A stretch of DNA of 64,000 nucleotides from Aliiroseovarius zhejiangensis (GTDB lineage: Bacteria > Pseudomonadota > Alphaproteobacteria > Rhodobacterales > Rhodobacteraceae): assembly GCF_014656375.1 (NCBI RefSeq), contig NZ_BNCH01000004.1, positions 248,001 through 312,000 of the forward strand, in the 5' to 3' direction. Position numbers and translations under genes: made by a program. Shown one piece after another: positions 17,477-26,075 of this stretch (positions are counted from its first letter, which is position 1; each line of letters opens with the position of its first letter). The notes beneath the pieces were generated by a model. That model saw nothing but the letters and a program-made list of their open reading frames with translations, did not search any database and had not been told where the DNA came from.

Positions 17477-19564
17477 ATGCGCCTTTCGCAAGTATTTCTG
17501 GTTCCCGCCTCGTTCTTCATCGCTGCATTGGTGTCGCTTCTCGCTGCCAACCTTGCCGTGTCCACGATCGAGCGGACATCGCAAGACGGTGTCCGGGACG
17601 AGCTGTTTCTGCAAGGCCATGAATGGGCCAGTGTCGAAGCCGATGGGCTTCAGGTGGTCCTGTCCGGCGTCGCCCCCAGTGAAACGGCCCGGTTTCGCGC
17701 GCTTGCCGCTGCCGGGCAGGTGGTCGATTCCACCCGCGTCATCGACAATGTGACCATCCCGGCGGCCGAAGCGATCAAACCGCCGCGTTTCTCGATCGAG
17801 ATCCTGCGCAATGATGCGGGCATTTCGATGATCGGGCTGATCCCGGCGGCGTCCGACCGCGACGGCCTGAACAGCGACGTCAAGGCGATCGCACGCGATT
17901 CGCATGTCACCGATCTTTTGGAAACCGCAGATTATCCGGTGCCGCCCAATTGGGACGAGGTGCTGGCCTTCGCGGTTTACGCGCTTGAAACCCTGCCGCG
18001 GTCGAAAATCTCGATGGATGCGGACAAAGTGGCCATCACCGCGCTGGCCGACAGCGAGGAGCAGAAAGCCAAATGGGCGCGTGATCTGAAACGTTCAGCC
18101 CCCCGTTCGGCGCTGCTGTCGATCGACATTTCCGCCCCGCGCCCGGTGATCACACCCTTCACACTGCGGTTCCTGATTGACGAAGACGGACCGCGCTTTG
18201 ACGCCTGTTCCGCCCATACAACCGTCGGGCGGGCGCGGATTGTATCTGCCGCGACCGAGGCGGGCCTGACGAAAGCCGCTAACTGCACCATCGGGCTGGG
18301 CGTGCCATCACCGGATTGGCCCGACGCGGTTGAAACCGGCATTCGCGCGGTCAGCGAGCTGGGTGGCGGGTCAATCACATTCTCGGACGCGGATGTGACC
18401 CTTGTTGCCCCCGACACCACGTCGCAGGCCACGTTTGACCGCATCGTGGGCGAATTGGAAAACAACCTGCCGGACTTGTATTCCCTGCATTCGGTCCTGC
18501 CCGCACCCGTCAAGATCGACGGCAGCGGCGAAGGCAGCGGGCCACCAGAATTTGTCGCCACCCGCAGCCCCGAAGGGTTGGTGCAGATGCGTGGCCGGCT
18601 GACAGACGAAACCCTGCGCAGTGCGACTGAAAGCTTTGCCCGCGCCAAGTTCGGATCCGGCAACGTCTATCCAGCAACGCGGTTGGATGGTGAATTGCCG
18701 AACGACTGGCCGACCCGTGTTCTGGCCGGGTTGGAGGCCCTGTCTTTCCTGTCCAGCGGATCGGTCGTCGTGCAACCCGAAGTCGTGGACATTCGCGGCG
18801 TCACAGGCGACCCGGATGCCAGCGCCTCGGTCTCGCGCGTCCTGAGTGAAAAGCTGGGCGCATCGGAGAATTTCCAGGTCGATGTTGAATACCAGGAGAA
18901 GCTCGACCCGCGCCTGGCCCTGCCCACCCCCGAGCAATGCGCCGAAAGCATCAACGCCATCATGGCGAAACAGAAGATCACATTCGCCCCCGGCTCGGCG
19001 AATATCGAGGCAACCGCCGCCGGCACCATCGACGAGATTGCCGAGATCATGAAGGATTGCGCCGATGTGCGGATGGAAATCCAAGGATACACCGACAGCC
19101 AGGGACGCGAGGAAATGAACCTGGCGCTGTCACAAAGCCGCGCGCAGGCGGTTCTGAACGCTCTGCTGACCCGGCGTGTTCTGACTACGAACCTGACGGC
19201 CAAGGGCTATGGCGAAGCGGATCCGATTGCCGATAACAGCACCGAGGACGGGCGCGAAGCCAATCGCCGGATCGAGTTCCGCCTGCTCGACACCACCGTG
19301 TCTTCGGAGGGCGCGACGGATGCCGATGATACGGCGGACACGACCGATACGGGCGCGGAGCAGCAGGATACGGACGCGGCCGACGCTGCCACAGACGACA
19401 CCACCCCGACCGGTGCCGATACCGATGCGGACACAGACGAAAACGGCGCGCCTTCTTCAGACGAGGACGCGGAAGCAGACCCCGACACACCGCCCTTTAG
19501 TGGTGTGGATGTCATCACGCCCGAAACCGACGACACCCGCCCCCAACCGCGCCCCGAACGCTAG
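17477..19564 (+). CDS. OmpA family protein with BON-like repeats and acidic tail
   Basis: About 695 residues. An N-terminal hydrophobic segment (residues about 6-28) anchors or exports it; several BON-like repeats fill the middle; residues about 490-610 form an OmpA C-terminal peptidoglycan-binding domain (TFAPGSANIEATA, QGYTDSQGREEMN, NRRIEFRL). The last ~90 residues are a low-complexity D/T/E/A-rich acidic tail. It probably sits in the envelope and binds peptidoglycan. Start: ATG 17477 places the hydrophobic segment at the N-terminus; an in-frame ATG at 17444 adds basic residues and cannot be excluded. Confidence 0.85.
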   Translation: MRLSQVFLVPASFFIAALVSLLAANLAVSTIERTSQDGVRDELFLQGHEWASVEADGLQVVLSGVAPSETARFRALAAAGQVVDSTRVIDNVTIPAAEAIKPPRFSIEILRNDAGISMIGLIPAASDRDGLNSDVKAIARDSHVTDLLETADYPVPPNWDEVLAFAVYALETLPRSKISMDADKVAITALADSEEQKAKWARDLKRSAPRSALLSIDISAPRPVITPFTLRFLIDEDGPRFDACSAHTTVGRARIVSAATEAGLTKAANCTIGLGVPSPDWPDAVETGIRAVSELGGGSITFSDADVTLVAPDTTSQATFDRIVGELENNLPDLYSLHSVLPAPVKIDGSGEGSGPPEFVATRSPEGLVQMRGRLTDETLRSATESFARAKFGSGNVYPATRLDGELPNDWPTRVLAGLEALSFLSSGSVVVQPEVVDIRGVTGDPDASASVSRVLSEKLGASENFQVDVEYQEKLDPRLALPTPEQCAESINAIMAKQKITFAPGSANIEATAAGTIDEIAEIMKDCADVRMEIQGYTDSQGREEMNLALSQSRAQAVLNALLTRRVLTTNLTAKGYGEADPIADNSTEDGREANRRIEFRLLDTTVSSEGATDADDTADTTDTGAEQQDTDAADAATDDTTPTGADTDADTDENGAPSSDEDAEADPDTPPFSGVDVITPETDDTRPQPRPER

Positions 19565-19588
19565 GCCTCCAGACAAGGACTTTTTACG

Positions 19589-19918
19589 ATGAACAGAACC
19601 GAGTTTATCATCGTCACCGCCATCATCCTGTTTGTGGCCTTCGCGCTTGGATGGTTCGCCCACTGGCTGATCCACCGCTTCGTTCAGGTTGCCGGAAGCG
19701 ACATGGACGAGTTGGACAAAATGGCGCAAGCCCTGCACGAAGCCGAGGAAACGCGCGATCAGGCGATGACCTATCTGCAGCAGCGCGAAGCGGAAATGTC
19801 CAACCAGCTTCAGCAGACGGAAGCCGAGCTGAGCGCCGCCATGGATGGCCTGCGCGATGCGCGTCAAGAGGCGGGCGAGTTGCGCGCCTATATCGAACGG
19901 GTCCAACAGGGCAACTGA
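19589..19918 (+). CDS. Membrane-anchored coiled-coil hypothetical protein
   Basis: 109 residues: one N-terminal transmembrane helix (about residues 6-28) and then a long heptad-rich, glutamate/glutamine-rich coiled coil (about 38-105). Lies 24 bases after the OmpA-family gene, suggesting co-expression and an envelope role. No enzymatic motif. Confidence 0.78.
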   Translation: MNRTEFIIVTAIILFVAFALGWFAHWLIHRFVQVAGSDMDELDKMAQALHEAEETRDQAMTYLQQREAEMSNQLQQTEAELSAAMDGLRDARQEAGELRAYIERVQQGN

Positions 19919-19941
19919 CCACGACGATCTGCCTGCGGGCG

Positions 19942-21984
19942 TCAGATGTCCTTTACCAGTCGCAATGCGTCATAGATCGCAGCGTGCGTGTTGCGTGCCG
20001 AGACCGCGTCCCCGATCCGAAATAACTGGAACTTGCCCTCCGGATTGGTGCGGATGGTTTGCGGGCGCCCTGCGATCAGGGCATCGTGATTCACCTCACC
20101 ACGATTGACGGACTGTTCTTTCAGATCAAAATACAGATCCGCCATCGGCATGGTGCCATAATTGACCACCACCTGATCATAGACCGCGTCGCGCGTATGT
20201 TCCGAGTAATCCGTGCCGATGGTGACCCGCAGGCGGTTGCCGTCGCGGACGATCTTCAACAGCCGTTCAGCCACCGTGAACCGCACGCCCCTGGGCTGCA
20301 TCGCCCGCATGTAAGGCACAAGGTTCATTGCCATGATATCGGGGGCAAAAACCCGGTCGGGGGTCATGACCTCGACCTGCGCCCCTACCCGTGATGCCAT
20401 CTCGGCCGCCTGCAACGCCGGGTGATCTCCACTTTCGTCATAGATCAGCACCTCGCCAGCGCATTTCGCATCACCTGCGATCACATCCCACGCGCTGACC
20501 GCCAGAGGCTGTTCGCCCGTGGTCTCGAACAGCTCGAGGTTCGGCAGCCCCCCGGTGGCGACGATCACCACATCCGGGTCCAGCGCAGTCACATCTGCGG
20601 CCTCGGCCCAGGTGTTGAAATGGAACTGCACATCCCGCGCCGCACATTGCGCCATACGCCAGTCAATGATCCCGATCATTTCACGACGCCGAGGGGATTG
20701 CGCGGTCAGGCGCACCTGCCCGCCGGGGTCAGGCTGCGCCTCGAACACCGTGACCGCATGCCCCCGTTCCGCCGCCACCCGGGCGGCTTCAAGCCCCGCA
20801 GGTCCGGCCCCCACCACGACCACTTTCTTTTGCTCGGCGGCAGGCGCGACGACATGCGGCATGGTCAGTTCGCGCCCCGTGGCCGCATTGTGCATGCACA
20901 GCGCATCCCCCGCCTGATAGATCCGGTCCAGGCAATAGGTTGCGCCCACACAGGGGCGAATGTCCTCCTCGCGCCCTTCGATGATCTTCTGCACGATATG
21001 GGGGTCGGCCATATGTGCACGGGTCATGCCGACCATGTCCAACTGCCCCGAGGCAATCGCGTGCCGCGCAGTGGCCACATCCGGAATACGCGCGGCGTGG
21101 AAGGTGGGCATGCCCACCTCGGCCCGCACCCGCCCGGCAAAATCCAGATGCGGCGAGGCAGGCGCGCCCTGAATGGGGATCATATCCGTCATCGCAGGGT
21201 CGGTGTGAATGCGTCCCCGGTTGATGTTCAGGTACTGCACCTGCCCGCTGTCACGCAGCATCCGGGCAATTTCCAACCCCATCTCAGGGTCAATGCCCCC
21301 CGCCTCGACCTCGTCCGGGGCAAAGCGTACGCCCAGGATGAACTCCTGCCCGACGCGCGCGCGCACGGCGTCAATGACATCCAGCGTCAGCTTCATCCGC
21401 GCTGCCAGATCGCCACCATAAGGTCCCTCCAGCCGGTTGGTCAGGGGCGAGATGAACTGGTCCAGCAAATGCCCATGGGTCATGATCTCGACCCCGTCCA
21501 TGCCGCCCTCTTTCATACGCTCGGCCGCATCCGCGAAATCCGATATGATCCGCGCGATGTCCCAATCCTCGGCCAGTTTCGGGAACGCCCGATGCGCCGG
21601 TTCCCTGTGCGGCGTCGAACAGACAGGCGGCAGCCAGTCGCCCTTGTTCCACCCGGTACGCCGCCCCAGATGGGTCAGCTGGATCATACAGGCCGCCCCA
21701 TGCTCATGCACCGCATCGGTCAGGTTCCGGATCCACGGCACAACCTCGTCCTTATAGGCAAGGATGTTGTTGAAGACGGGCGGGCTGTCCTTGGACACCG
21801 CCGCCGACCCCGCCGTCATCGCCATGGCAATCCCAGCCCTGGCGCGTTCGGCATGGTAGGCCGCATATCGTTCCTTGGGCATCCCGCCTTCGGGATAGGC
21901 CGGCTCATGGCTCGTCGTCATGATCCGGTTGCGCAGGGTCAAATGACCCAGTTGATAGGGCTGCAATAACGGATCGTTCGACAT
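19942..21984 (-). CDS. DgcA/StcD-like NADH:flavin oxidoreductase (N-methyl amino acid demethylase type)
   Basis: 680-residue protein of the 2,4-dienoyl-CoA reductase/trimethylamine dehydrogenase family: N-terminal OYE-like FMN barrel (residues ~1-330), an Fe-S segment, then an FAD/NAD domain with VVGAGPAGLEAA near 390. It most resembles demethylases of dimethylglycine (DgcA) and N-methylproline/stachydrine (StcD). The cluster ligand motif is C345-VGATY-C351-x11-C363, so one of the usual four cysteines is absent. ATG 21984 has AAAGGA upstream; an ATG 24 bases earlier has none. It is downstream of the MttB-family gene on the same strand, 90 bases away. Confidence 0.82.
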   Translation of the reverse strand: MSNDPLLQPYQLGHLTLRNRIMTTSHEPAYPEGGMPKERYAAYHAERARAGIAMAMTAGSAAVSKDSPPVFNNILAYKDEVVPWIRNLTDAVHEHGAACMIQLTHLGRRTGWNKGDWLPPVCSTPHREPAHRAFPKLAEDWDIARIISDFADAAERMKEGGMDGVEIMTHGHLLDQFISPLTNRLEGPYGGDLAARMKLTLDVIDAVRARVGQEFILGVRFAPDEVEAGGIDPEMGLEIARMLRDSGQVQYLNINRGRIHTDPAMTDMIPIQGAPASPHLDFAGRVRAEVGMPTFHAARIPDVATARHAIASGQLDMVGMTRAHMADPHIVQKIIEGREEDIRPCVGATYCLDRIYQAGDALCMHNAATGRELTMPHVVAPAAEQKKVVVVGAGPAGLEAARVAAERGHAVTVFEAQPDPGGQVRLTAQSPRRREMIGIIDWRMAQCAARDVQFHFNTWAEAADVTALDPDVVIVATGGLPNLELFETTGEQPLAVSAWDVIAGDAKCAGEVLIYDESGDHPALQAAEMASRVGAQVEVMTPDRVFAPDIMAMNLVPYMRAMQPRGVRFTVAERLLKIVRDGNRLRVTIGTDYSEHTRDAVYDQVVVNYGTMPMADLYFDLKEQSVNRGEVNHDALIAGRPQTIRTNPEGKFQLFRIGDAVSARNTHAAIYDALRLVKDI

Positions 21985-22013
21985 CTTCCATCCTTTCACG
22001 TGCGCCATGCCGG

Positions 22014-22069
22014 CTTTTTTCTTGTTTCAAATTTCCCGGGGGACGCCGAAGGCGGGGGGCAGCGCCCCC
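22014..22069 (-). repeat. Dispersed 3'-end element, copy 3
   Basis: Directly after the mttB-family stop on the minus strand: hairpin GGGGGCGCTGCCCCC (22055-22069), then CCCGGGAAATTTGAAACAAG and a run of A. It has the same organisation as the element after gshA. Confidence 0.75.
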
Positions 22070-22074
22070 ATCTT

Positions 22075-23634
22075 CTAGTACCAGGCATCCTCCATCGACG
22101 CTTTCCGGCGTGCCACGAAATCCTTCAATGCCTCGTCCACGGCCACATCCATCGGGGGCATTTCATACGCGGCAAGCTGCGCCTTCCAGCGCGTATTCGC
22201 ACGGCTGGCCATGTCGACCGCCCCCTGTTCGTCCCAGGTTTCCCAGGGCTGGTTGTCGTCCAGAGCGCTGTCGTAATAGGCGGTCTTGTAATGGCGCATC
22301 GTGTGTTGGGTCGAAAACAGATGCTCGCCCGGCCCCTGTTCGGCCAGCGCGTCGAAGCCCAGCGTATCCTCGTTCACCGCAACACCGTCCAGATAGGCGT
22401 GCAACGCGCCGCACAGATCGAGGTCCAGCATGAATTTCTCATAGGACATGGACAGCAGCCCATCCAGAAACCCCGCCGAATGCAAAAGGAAGTTTGCCCC
22501 GCAATGGATTGCAGACATCATCGACATCATGCTTTGCTGCATCGCCTGCGCATCCGGCAGCTTCGAGGTCGAGAAGTTGCCCGCGCAGCGCAAGGGCAGA
22601 TTCAGCCGCCGCGCCAGTTGCCCATATACAAGGCTGCCCAACGCCGGTTCCGCTGTTCCGAAGGTGGGCGATCCCGACCGCAGGGACATCGAACTGAGGA
22701 AACTGGCCAGCACGACCGGCGCACCGGGGCGCTCCAACTGCGCAATCGCGCAGGACACCATGCTTTCGGCCAGGCATTGCGCCACAGATCCCGCCATGGT
22801 CAGGGGCGACACTGCCCCTCCCAACAGAAACGGCAGATGGATCGACCCCTGCCCCGCCCGCGCGTATTCACGAATGCCTTGCGAGGTTACACCGTCGATC
22901 ACCAGGGGGCTTGTCGTGTTGAAATTGCCCATGATGACGCAATTCCGGTCGACGTAATCCGCCCCGAACAGGACGCGGCACATTTCAACACTGTCCGCAG
23001 CGCGCTCTGGCGCGGTGATCGACCCCAGAAACGGCCGGTCGGAATACCGCATATGGGCATAAACCATGTCCAGATGCCGCTTGTTCACCGGGATGTCGGT
23101 GGGTTCGCAGACCGTGCCGCCGGAATGGTGCAGCCACGGGCTGGCCTGCCCCAGCTTCACGAAATTCTGGAAATCCCCAAGCGTGCCATAGCGCCGCCCC
23201 TTGTCCAGATCCATCACGAAGGGGCTGCCGTAGGACGGCGCAAAGACGACGTTGTCGCCGCCAATCTCGACTGAACGGGCCGGGTTGCGGGCGTGTTGGG
23301 TAAATTGTGCAGGCGCAGATTTCAGGATCTCGCGGATCAGGCCGGGTGCGAATTTGATGGTCCAGCGTGCCGGGTCAAGTTGCGTGACCTCTCCGCCGGC
23401 GCGTCGAAACATCTCGACCGTGTCCGGGTCATCGCGAAACTCGATCCCGATCTCGGCCATGATGCGGTCAGCGGTGGCGTCGATCCTGTCCAGCGCCTCG
23501 TCACCCAGGATGTCGTATGTGGGAATGGCGCGCGTGATGTACGGGCGTTCAAGGTGCGGGTTTTGCCCCGGCGAGCCGTCCCGCGCCTGACGCCTGCCGC
23601 GCCCGCGGCGGGGGGCCAGTCCTGTGTCGCTCAT
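22075..23634 (-). CDS. MttB superfamily (trimethylamine/betaine:corrinoid) methyltransferase-like protein
   Basis: 519-residue TIM-barrel protein of the MttB superfamily, whose members transfer a methyl group from a quaternary or tertiary amine to a corrinoid protein. Family blocks such as YGSPFVMDL, HHSGGTVCEPTDIPVNKRHLD and GTAEPALGSLVYGQLA are present. There is no in-frame amber codon, so it is the non-pyrrolysine type typified by glycine- or proline-betaine methyltransferases. No corrinoid-binding protein or RamA-type activase is adjacent. ATG 23634 has GGAGG 5 bases upstream; the frame stays open to 24339 but would cover the divergent tetR gene. Confidence 0.87.
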   Translation of the reverse strand: MSDTGLAPRRGRGRRQARDGSPGQNPHLERPYITRAIPTYDILGDEALDRIDATADRIMAEIGIEFRDDPDTVEMFRRAGGEVTQLDPARWTIKFAPGLIREILKSAPAQFTQHARNPARSVEIGGDNVVFAPSYGSPFVMDLDKGRRYGTLGDFQNFVKLGQASPWLHHSGGTVCEPTDIPVNKRHLDMVYAHMRYSDRPFLGSITAPERAADSVEMCRVLFGADYVDRNCVIMGNFNTTSPLVIDGVTSQGIREYARAGQGSIHLPFLLGGAVSPLTMAGSVAQCLAESMVSCAIAQLERPGAPVVLASFLSSMSLRSGSPTFGTAEPALGSLVYGQLARRLNLPLRCAGNFSTSKLPDAQAMQQSMMSMMSAIHCGANFLLHSAGFLDGLLSMSYEKFMLDLDLCGALHAYLDGVAVNEDTLGFDALAEQGPGEHLFSTQHTMRHYKTAYYDSALDDNQPWETWDEQGAVDMASRANTRWKAQLAAYEMPPMDVAVDEALKDFVARRKASMEDAWY

Positions 23635-23660
23635 CGCATCCTCCCAGTTACGAGTCGCAT

Positions 23661-23697
23661 CTGACATAGATGTCAGCACATTTGACAGTTGCGTCAA
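23661..23697. promoter_or_regulatory. Tandem TetR-type operators (two TGAC-N6-GTCA sites)
   Basis: Site 1 is the perfect palindrome CTGACATAGATGTCAG (23661-23676). Site 2 is TTGACAGTTGCGTCAA (23682-23697). Both contain TGAC-N6-GTCA and are 21 bp apart, two helical turns, on one DNA face. They fill the region between the mttB-like and tetR start codons, so the TetR protein is the obvious candidate to bind and control both directions. Confidence 0.75.
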
Positions 23698-23709
23698 GTT
23701 TAATAGAAT
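23682..23709 (+). promoter_or_regulatory. Putative tetR promoter, possibly leaderless
   Basis: TTGACA (23682-23687), 16 bases, TAGAAT (23704-23709). The expected transcription start falls at or near the tetR ATG at 23716, so the message may lack a 5' leader; no Shine-Dalgarno sequence is seen. The -35 lies inside operator site 2, giving a simple autorepression geometry. Confidence 0.55.
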
Positions 23710-23715
23710 GCCCGT

Positions 23716-24333
23716 ATGAATGAAATGACGTCCCCCCGCCCCCGCGCCTCGGAACAGATGTGGCTGGATGAGGCCATGGCATTGCTGATCGAGGCAGGTG
23801 TGGATGCCGTGAAAGTCATGCCGCTGGCCAAACGTCTTGGCCTGACACGCACCGGGTTCTATCACCATTTTCGTGACCGGGACGCGTTGCTCAGCGCGAT
23901 GATCGCGCGGTGGGAAGACAAGAACACCGGCAATCTGGTGGCGCGTTGCGAAGCCTATGCCGAAACCATCTGCGAAGCGATGTTCAACCTGCAGGATTGC
24001 TGGTTCAACCCGTCGCTGTTCGACGCGCCGCTTGACAATGCGATCCGCCATTGGGCGCGGCAGGATCCGGCATTGAAGCAGCGGCTTGATGATGCCGATG
24101 CGCGCCGCAAACAGGCCGTGTCGGACATGTTCCGCCGTTTCGACTATGCCGAGGATGACGCCGAGGTCCGGACCATGGCGATCCTCTACACGCAGGTCGG
24201 CTATATTTCGATGAAGATCGAGGAAGACCCCGTGGCTCGGATCGAACGTGTGCCGGCCTATGTGGCGCTGTTTACGGGCCAAACCCCGACGGCGGCCGAG
24301 ATCGAAAGGTTCCGCGCCAGAAACGGATATTGA
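23716..24333 (+). CDS. TetR family transcriptional regulator
   Basis: 205-residue repressor-type protein. N-terminal HTH at about residues 33-56 (MPLAKRLGLTRTGFYHHFRDRDALL) and a variable helical ligand domain. It is divergent from the mttB-like/dgcA-like pair and first in the rightward set of hydrolase, dehalogenase and GNAT, with two matching operators in between. The inducer is likely a pathway substrate but unknown. An in-frame ATG at 23725 is an alternative start. Confidence 0.9.
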   Translation: MNEMTSPRPRASEQMWLDEAMALLIEAGVDAVKVMPLAKRLGLTRTGFYHHFRDRDALLSAMIARWEDKNTGNLVARCEAYAETICEAMFNLQDCWFNPSLFDAPLDNAIRHWARQDPALKQRLDDADARRKQAVSDMFRRFDYAEDDAEVRTMAILYTQVGYISMKIEEDPVARIERVPAYVALFTGQTPTAAEIERFRARNGY

Positions 24334-24417
24334 ATCCAATATGGGCTGGCGCCGTCTTTCCGTCCATGCTCAAGTGATTCCATTGCGAACAGAACGATGT
24401 GGCAGGGGAACGCGGGC

Positions 24418-26073
24418 ATGGTGCCAAACATACTTTTCATCATGTATGACCAGTTGCGGTTCGATTACCTTAGCTGTGCCGGACACCCGACCCTCGACAC
24501 CCCAAATTTCGACCGTGTGGCCGCGCGCGGCGTTCGGTTTGACCGCGCCTATTGCCAGTCGCCCGTCTGCGGCGCCAGCCGGATGAGCACCTATACCGGG
24601 CGCTATGTCTCGTCACACGGGGCGTCGTTCAACAATTTCCCGCTGAAGGTCGGCGAAATGACCATGGGTGACCATCTGCGCAAGACGGGGATGGACTGTT
24701 GGCTGATCGGCAAGACCCATATGAAGGCCGATGCCGAAGGGATGGCGCGGCTGGGCCTGTCACCGGACAGCGTGATCGGCGCACGTGTTGAAGAGTGCGG
24801 ATTTGATGTCTGGGTCCGTGACGATGGGCTTTGGGCAGAAGGACCGGATGGGTTTTATGACCGGAAACGGTCGCCCTATAACGAATACCTGAAATCCAGG
24901 GGCTATCCGTCCGACAACCCGTGGCATCACAATGCCAATGCGGGTGTCACGGATGCGGGCGACATCGCCTCCGGCTTTCTGATGATGCACGCAGACAAGC
25001 CCGCCAATATCCGCGAAGAAGACAGCGAGACCCCCTGGCTGACGCGGCGCACGATTGATTTCATCGAGGCGCAGAAAGGCAACGGGCCGTGGTGCGCCCA
25101 TGTCAGCTTCATCAAGCCGCATTGGCCCTATATCGTGCCCGCGCCGTATCACGACATGTATGGCGTGGATGACATCAAACCCGTGATCCGGTCGGACGCC
25201 GAACGCCGCAACCCGCACCCGGTTTACGGTGCCTACATGGATGGCGGCATTGGCACGGCCTTTTCGCGCGACGAGGTGCGCGAGACCGTGATCCCCGCCT
25301 ATATGGGGCTGATCAAGCAATGTGACGACCAGTTGGGGCGGCTGCTGGATTACCTTGAGGACAGCGGGCAAGCCGACAACACGGTGATCGTTCTGACCTC
25401 GGATCACGGCGATTACCTTGGCGATCACTGGTTGGGAGAGAAAGATCTGTTTCACGACCCATCGGTGCGGGTGCCGCTGATCATCGCCGACCCGCGCCCT
25501 GCCGCCGATGCCACGCGCGGCACGGTCTGCGACAAGCTGGTGGAACAGATCGACCTGGCCGCCACCTTTGTCGACATGGCCGCAGGCGAGGTGCCACGAC
25601 ACATTCTTGAAGGCCGGTCACTGGTGCCTGTTCTGGAAGGGAAAAACACCGCGTGGCGCGAATTTGCGATCAGCGAATATGACTATTCGACCTCGGGGGC
25701 GGCGACCCGGCTGGGGCTGGACCCAAAGGATTGCCGCCTGTTCATGGTCGTGACCGATCGCTGGAAGATGATGCATGCCGAAGGCGGCTTTCGCCCGATG
25801 CTGTTTGACTTGCAAAACGACCCCGACGAGTTGGTCGACCTGGGCGCATCGGATGATCATGCCGACATCATTGCGGCGCTTTATGACAAGCTGTTTGAAT
25901 GGGCGCGGCGGCAATCCCAGCGCACCACGGTAACGGACGCCCAGATCGTGGCACGGCGCAAGGGCGGGGCGGGTCGTGTCGGGGTATTGTTGGGGCTTTA
26001 CGGGGACGAAGATATCCCCGCAGAGTATCTGACCGCCTATACCGGCAAAGCCACACCCGCGGACACGGGCTGA
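24418..26073 (+). CDS. Formylglycine-dependent sulfatase / phosphonate monoester hydrolase-like enzyme
   Basis: 551-residue alkaline-phosphatase-superfamily hydrolase, cytoplasmic (no signal peptide). C51-G-A-S-R55 is the C-x-P/A-x-R site where the cysteine becomes formylglycine. Metal ligands appear to be D11-Q12 and the D-H of TSDHGD; the D-Q...D-H set is, as I recall, that of phosphonate monoester hydrolases rather than classical arylsulfatases (D-D...D-N), and these enzymes are often promiscuous for sulfate and phosphate esters. ATG 24418 follows AGGGGAA; an ATG 21 bases upstream is weaker. The dehalogenase start is 2 bases after the stop. Confidence 0.85.
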   Translation: MVPNILFIMYDQLRFDYLSCAGHPTLDTPNFDRVAARGVRFDRAYCQSPVCGASRMSTYTGRYVSSHGASFNNFPLKVGEMTMGDHLRKTGMDCWLIGKTHMKADAEGMARLGLSPDSVIGARVEECGFDVWVRDDGLWAEGPDGFYDRKRSPYNEYLKSRGYPSDNPWHHNANAGVTDAGDIASGFLMMHADKPANIREEDSETPWLTRRTIDFIEAQKGNGPWCAHVSFIKPHWPYIVPAPYHDMYGVDDIKPVIRSDAERRNPHPVYGAYMDGGIGTAFSRDEVRETVIPAYMGLIKQCDDQLGRLLDYLEDSGQADNTVIVLTSDHGDYLGDHWLGEKDLFHDPSVRVPLIIADPRPAADATRGTVCDKLVEQIDLAATFVDMAAGEVPRHILEGRSLVPVLEGKNTAWREFAISEYDYSTSGAATRLGLDPKDCRLFMVVTDRWKMMHAEGGFRPMLFDLQNDPDELVDLGASDDHADIIAALYDKLFEWARRQSQRTTVTDAQIVARRKGGAGRVGVLLGLYGDEDIPAEYLTAYTGKATPADTG

Positions 26074-26075
26074 GC

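Noticed and set aside
20422-21969. 515-codon open frame antisense to the dgcA-like gene
   Set aside because: His/Arg/Pro-rich artefact of third-position GC bias; no ribosome-binding site.
22075-23634. Pyrrolysine codon in the MttB-like gene
   Set aside because: The frame has no internal TAG.
23635-24339. Extension of the mttB-like frame through tetR
   Set aside because: It crosses the well-supported tetR gene and the operators; ATG 23634 has GGAGG.
25899-26075. N-terminal extension of the dehalogenase fusion into the hydrolase gene
   Set aside because: Out-of-frame composition within a well-defined upstream gene; GTG 26076 lies 2 bases after its stop.
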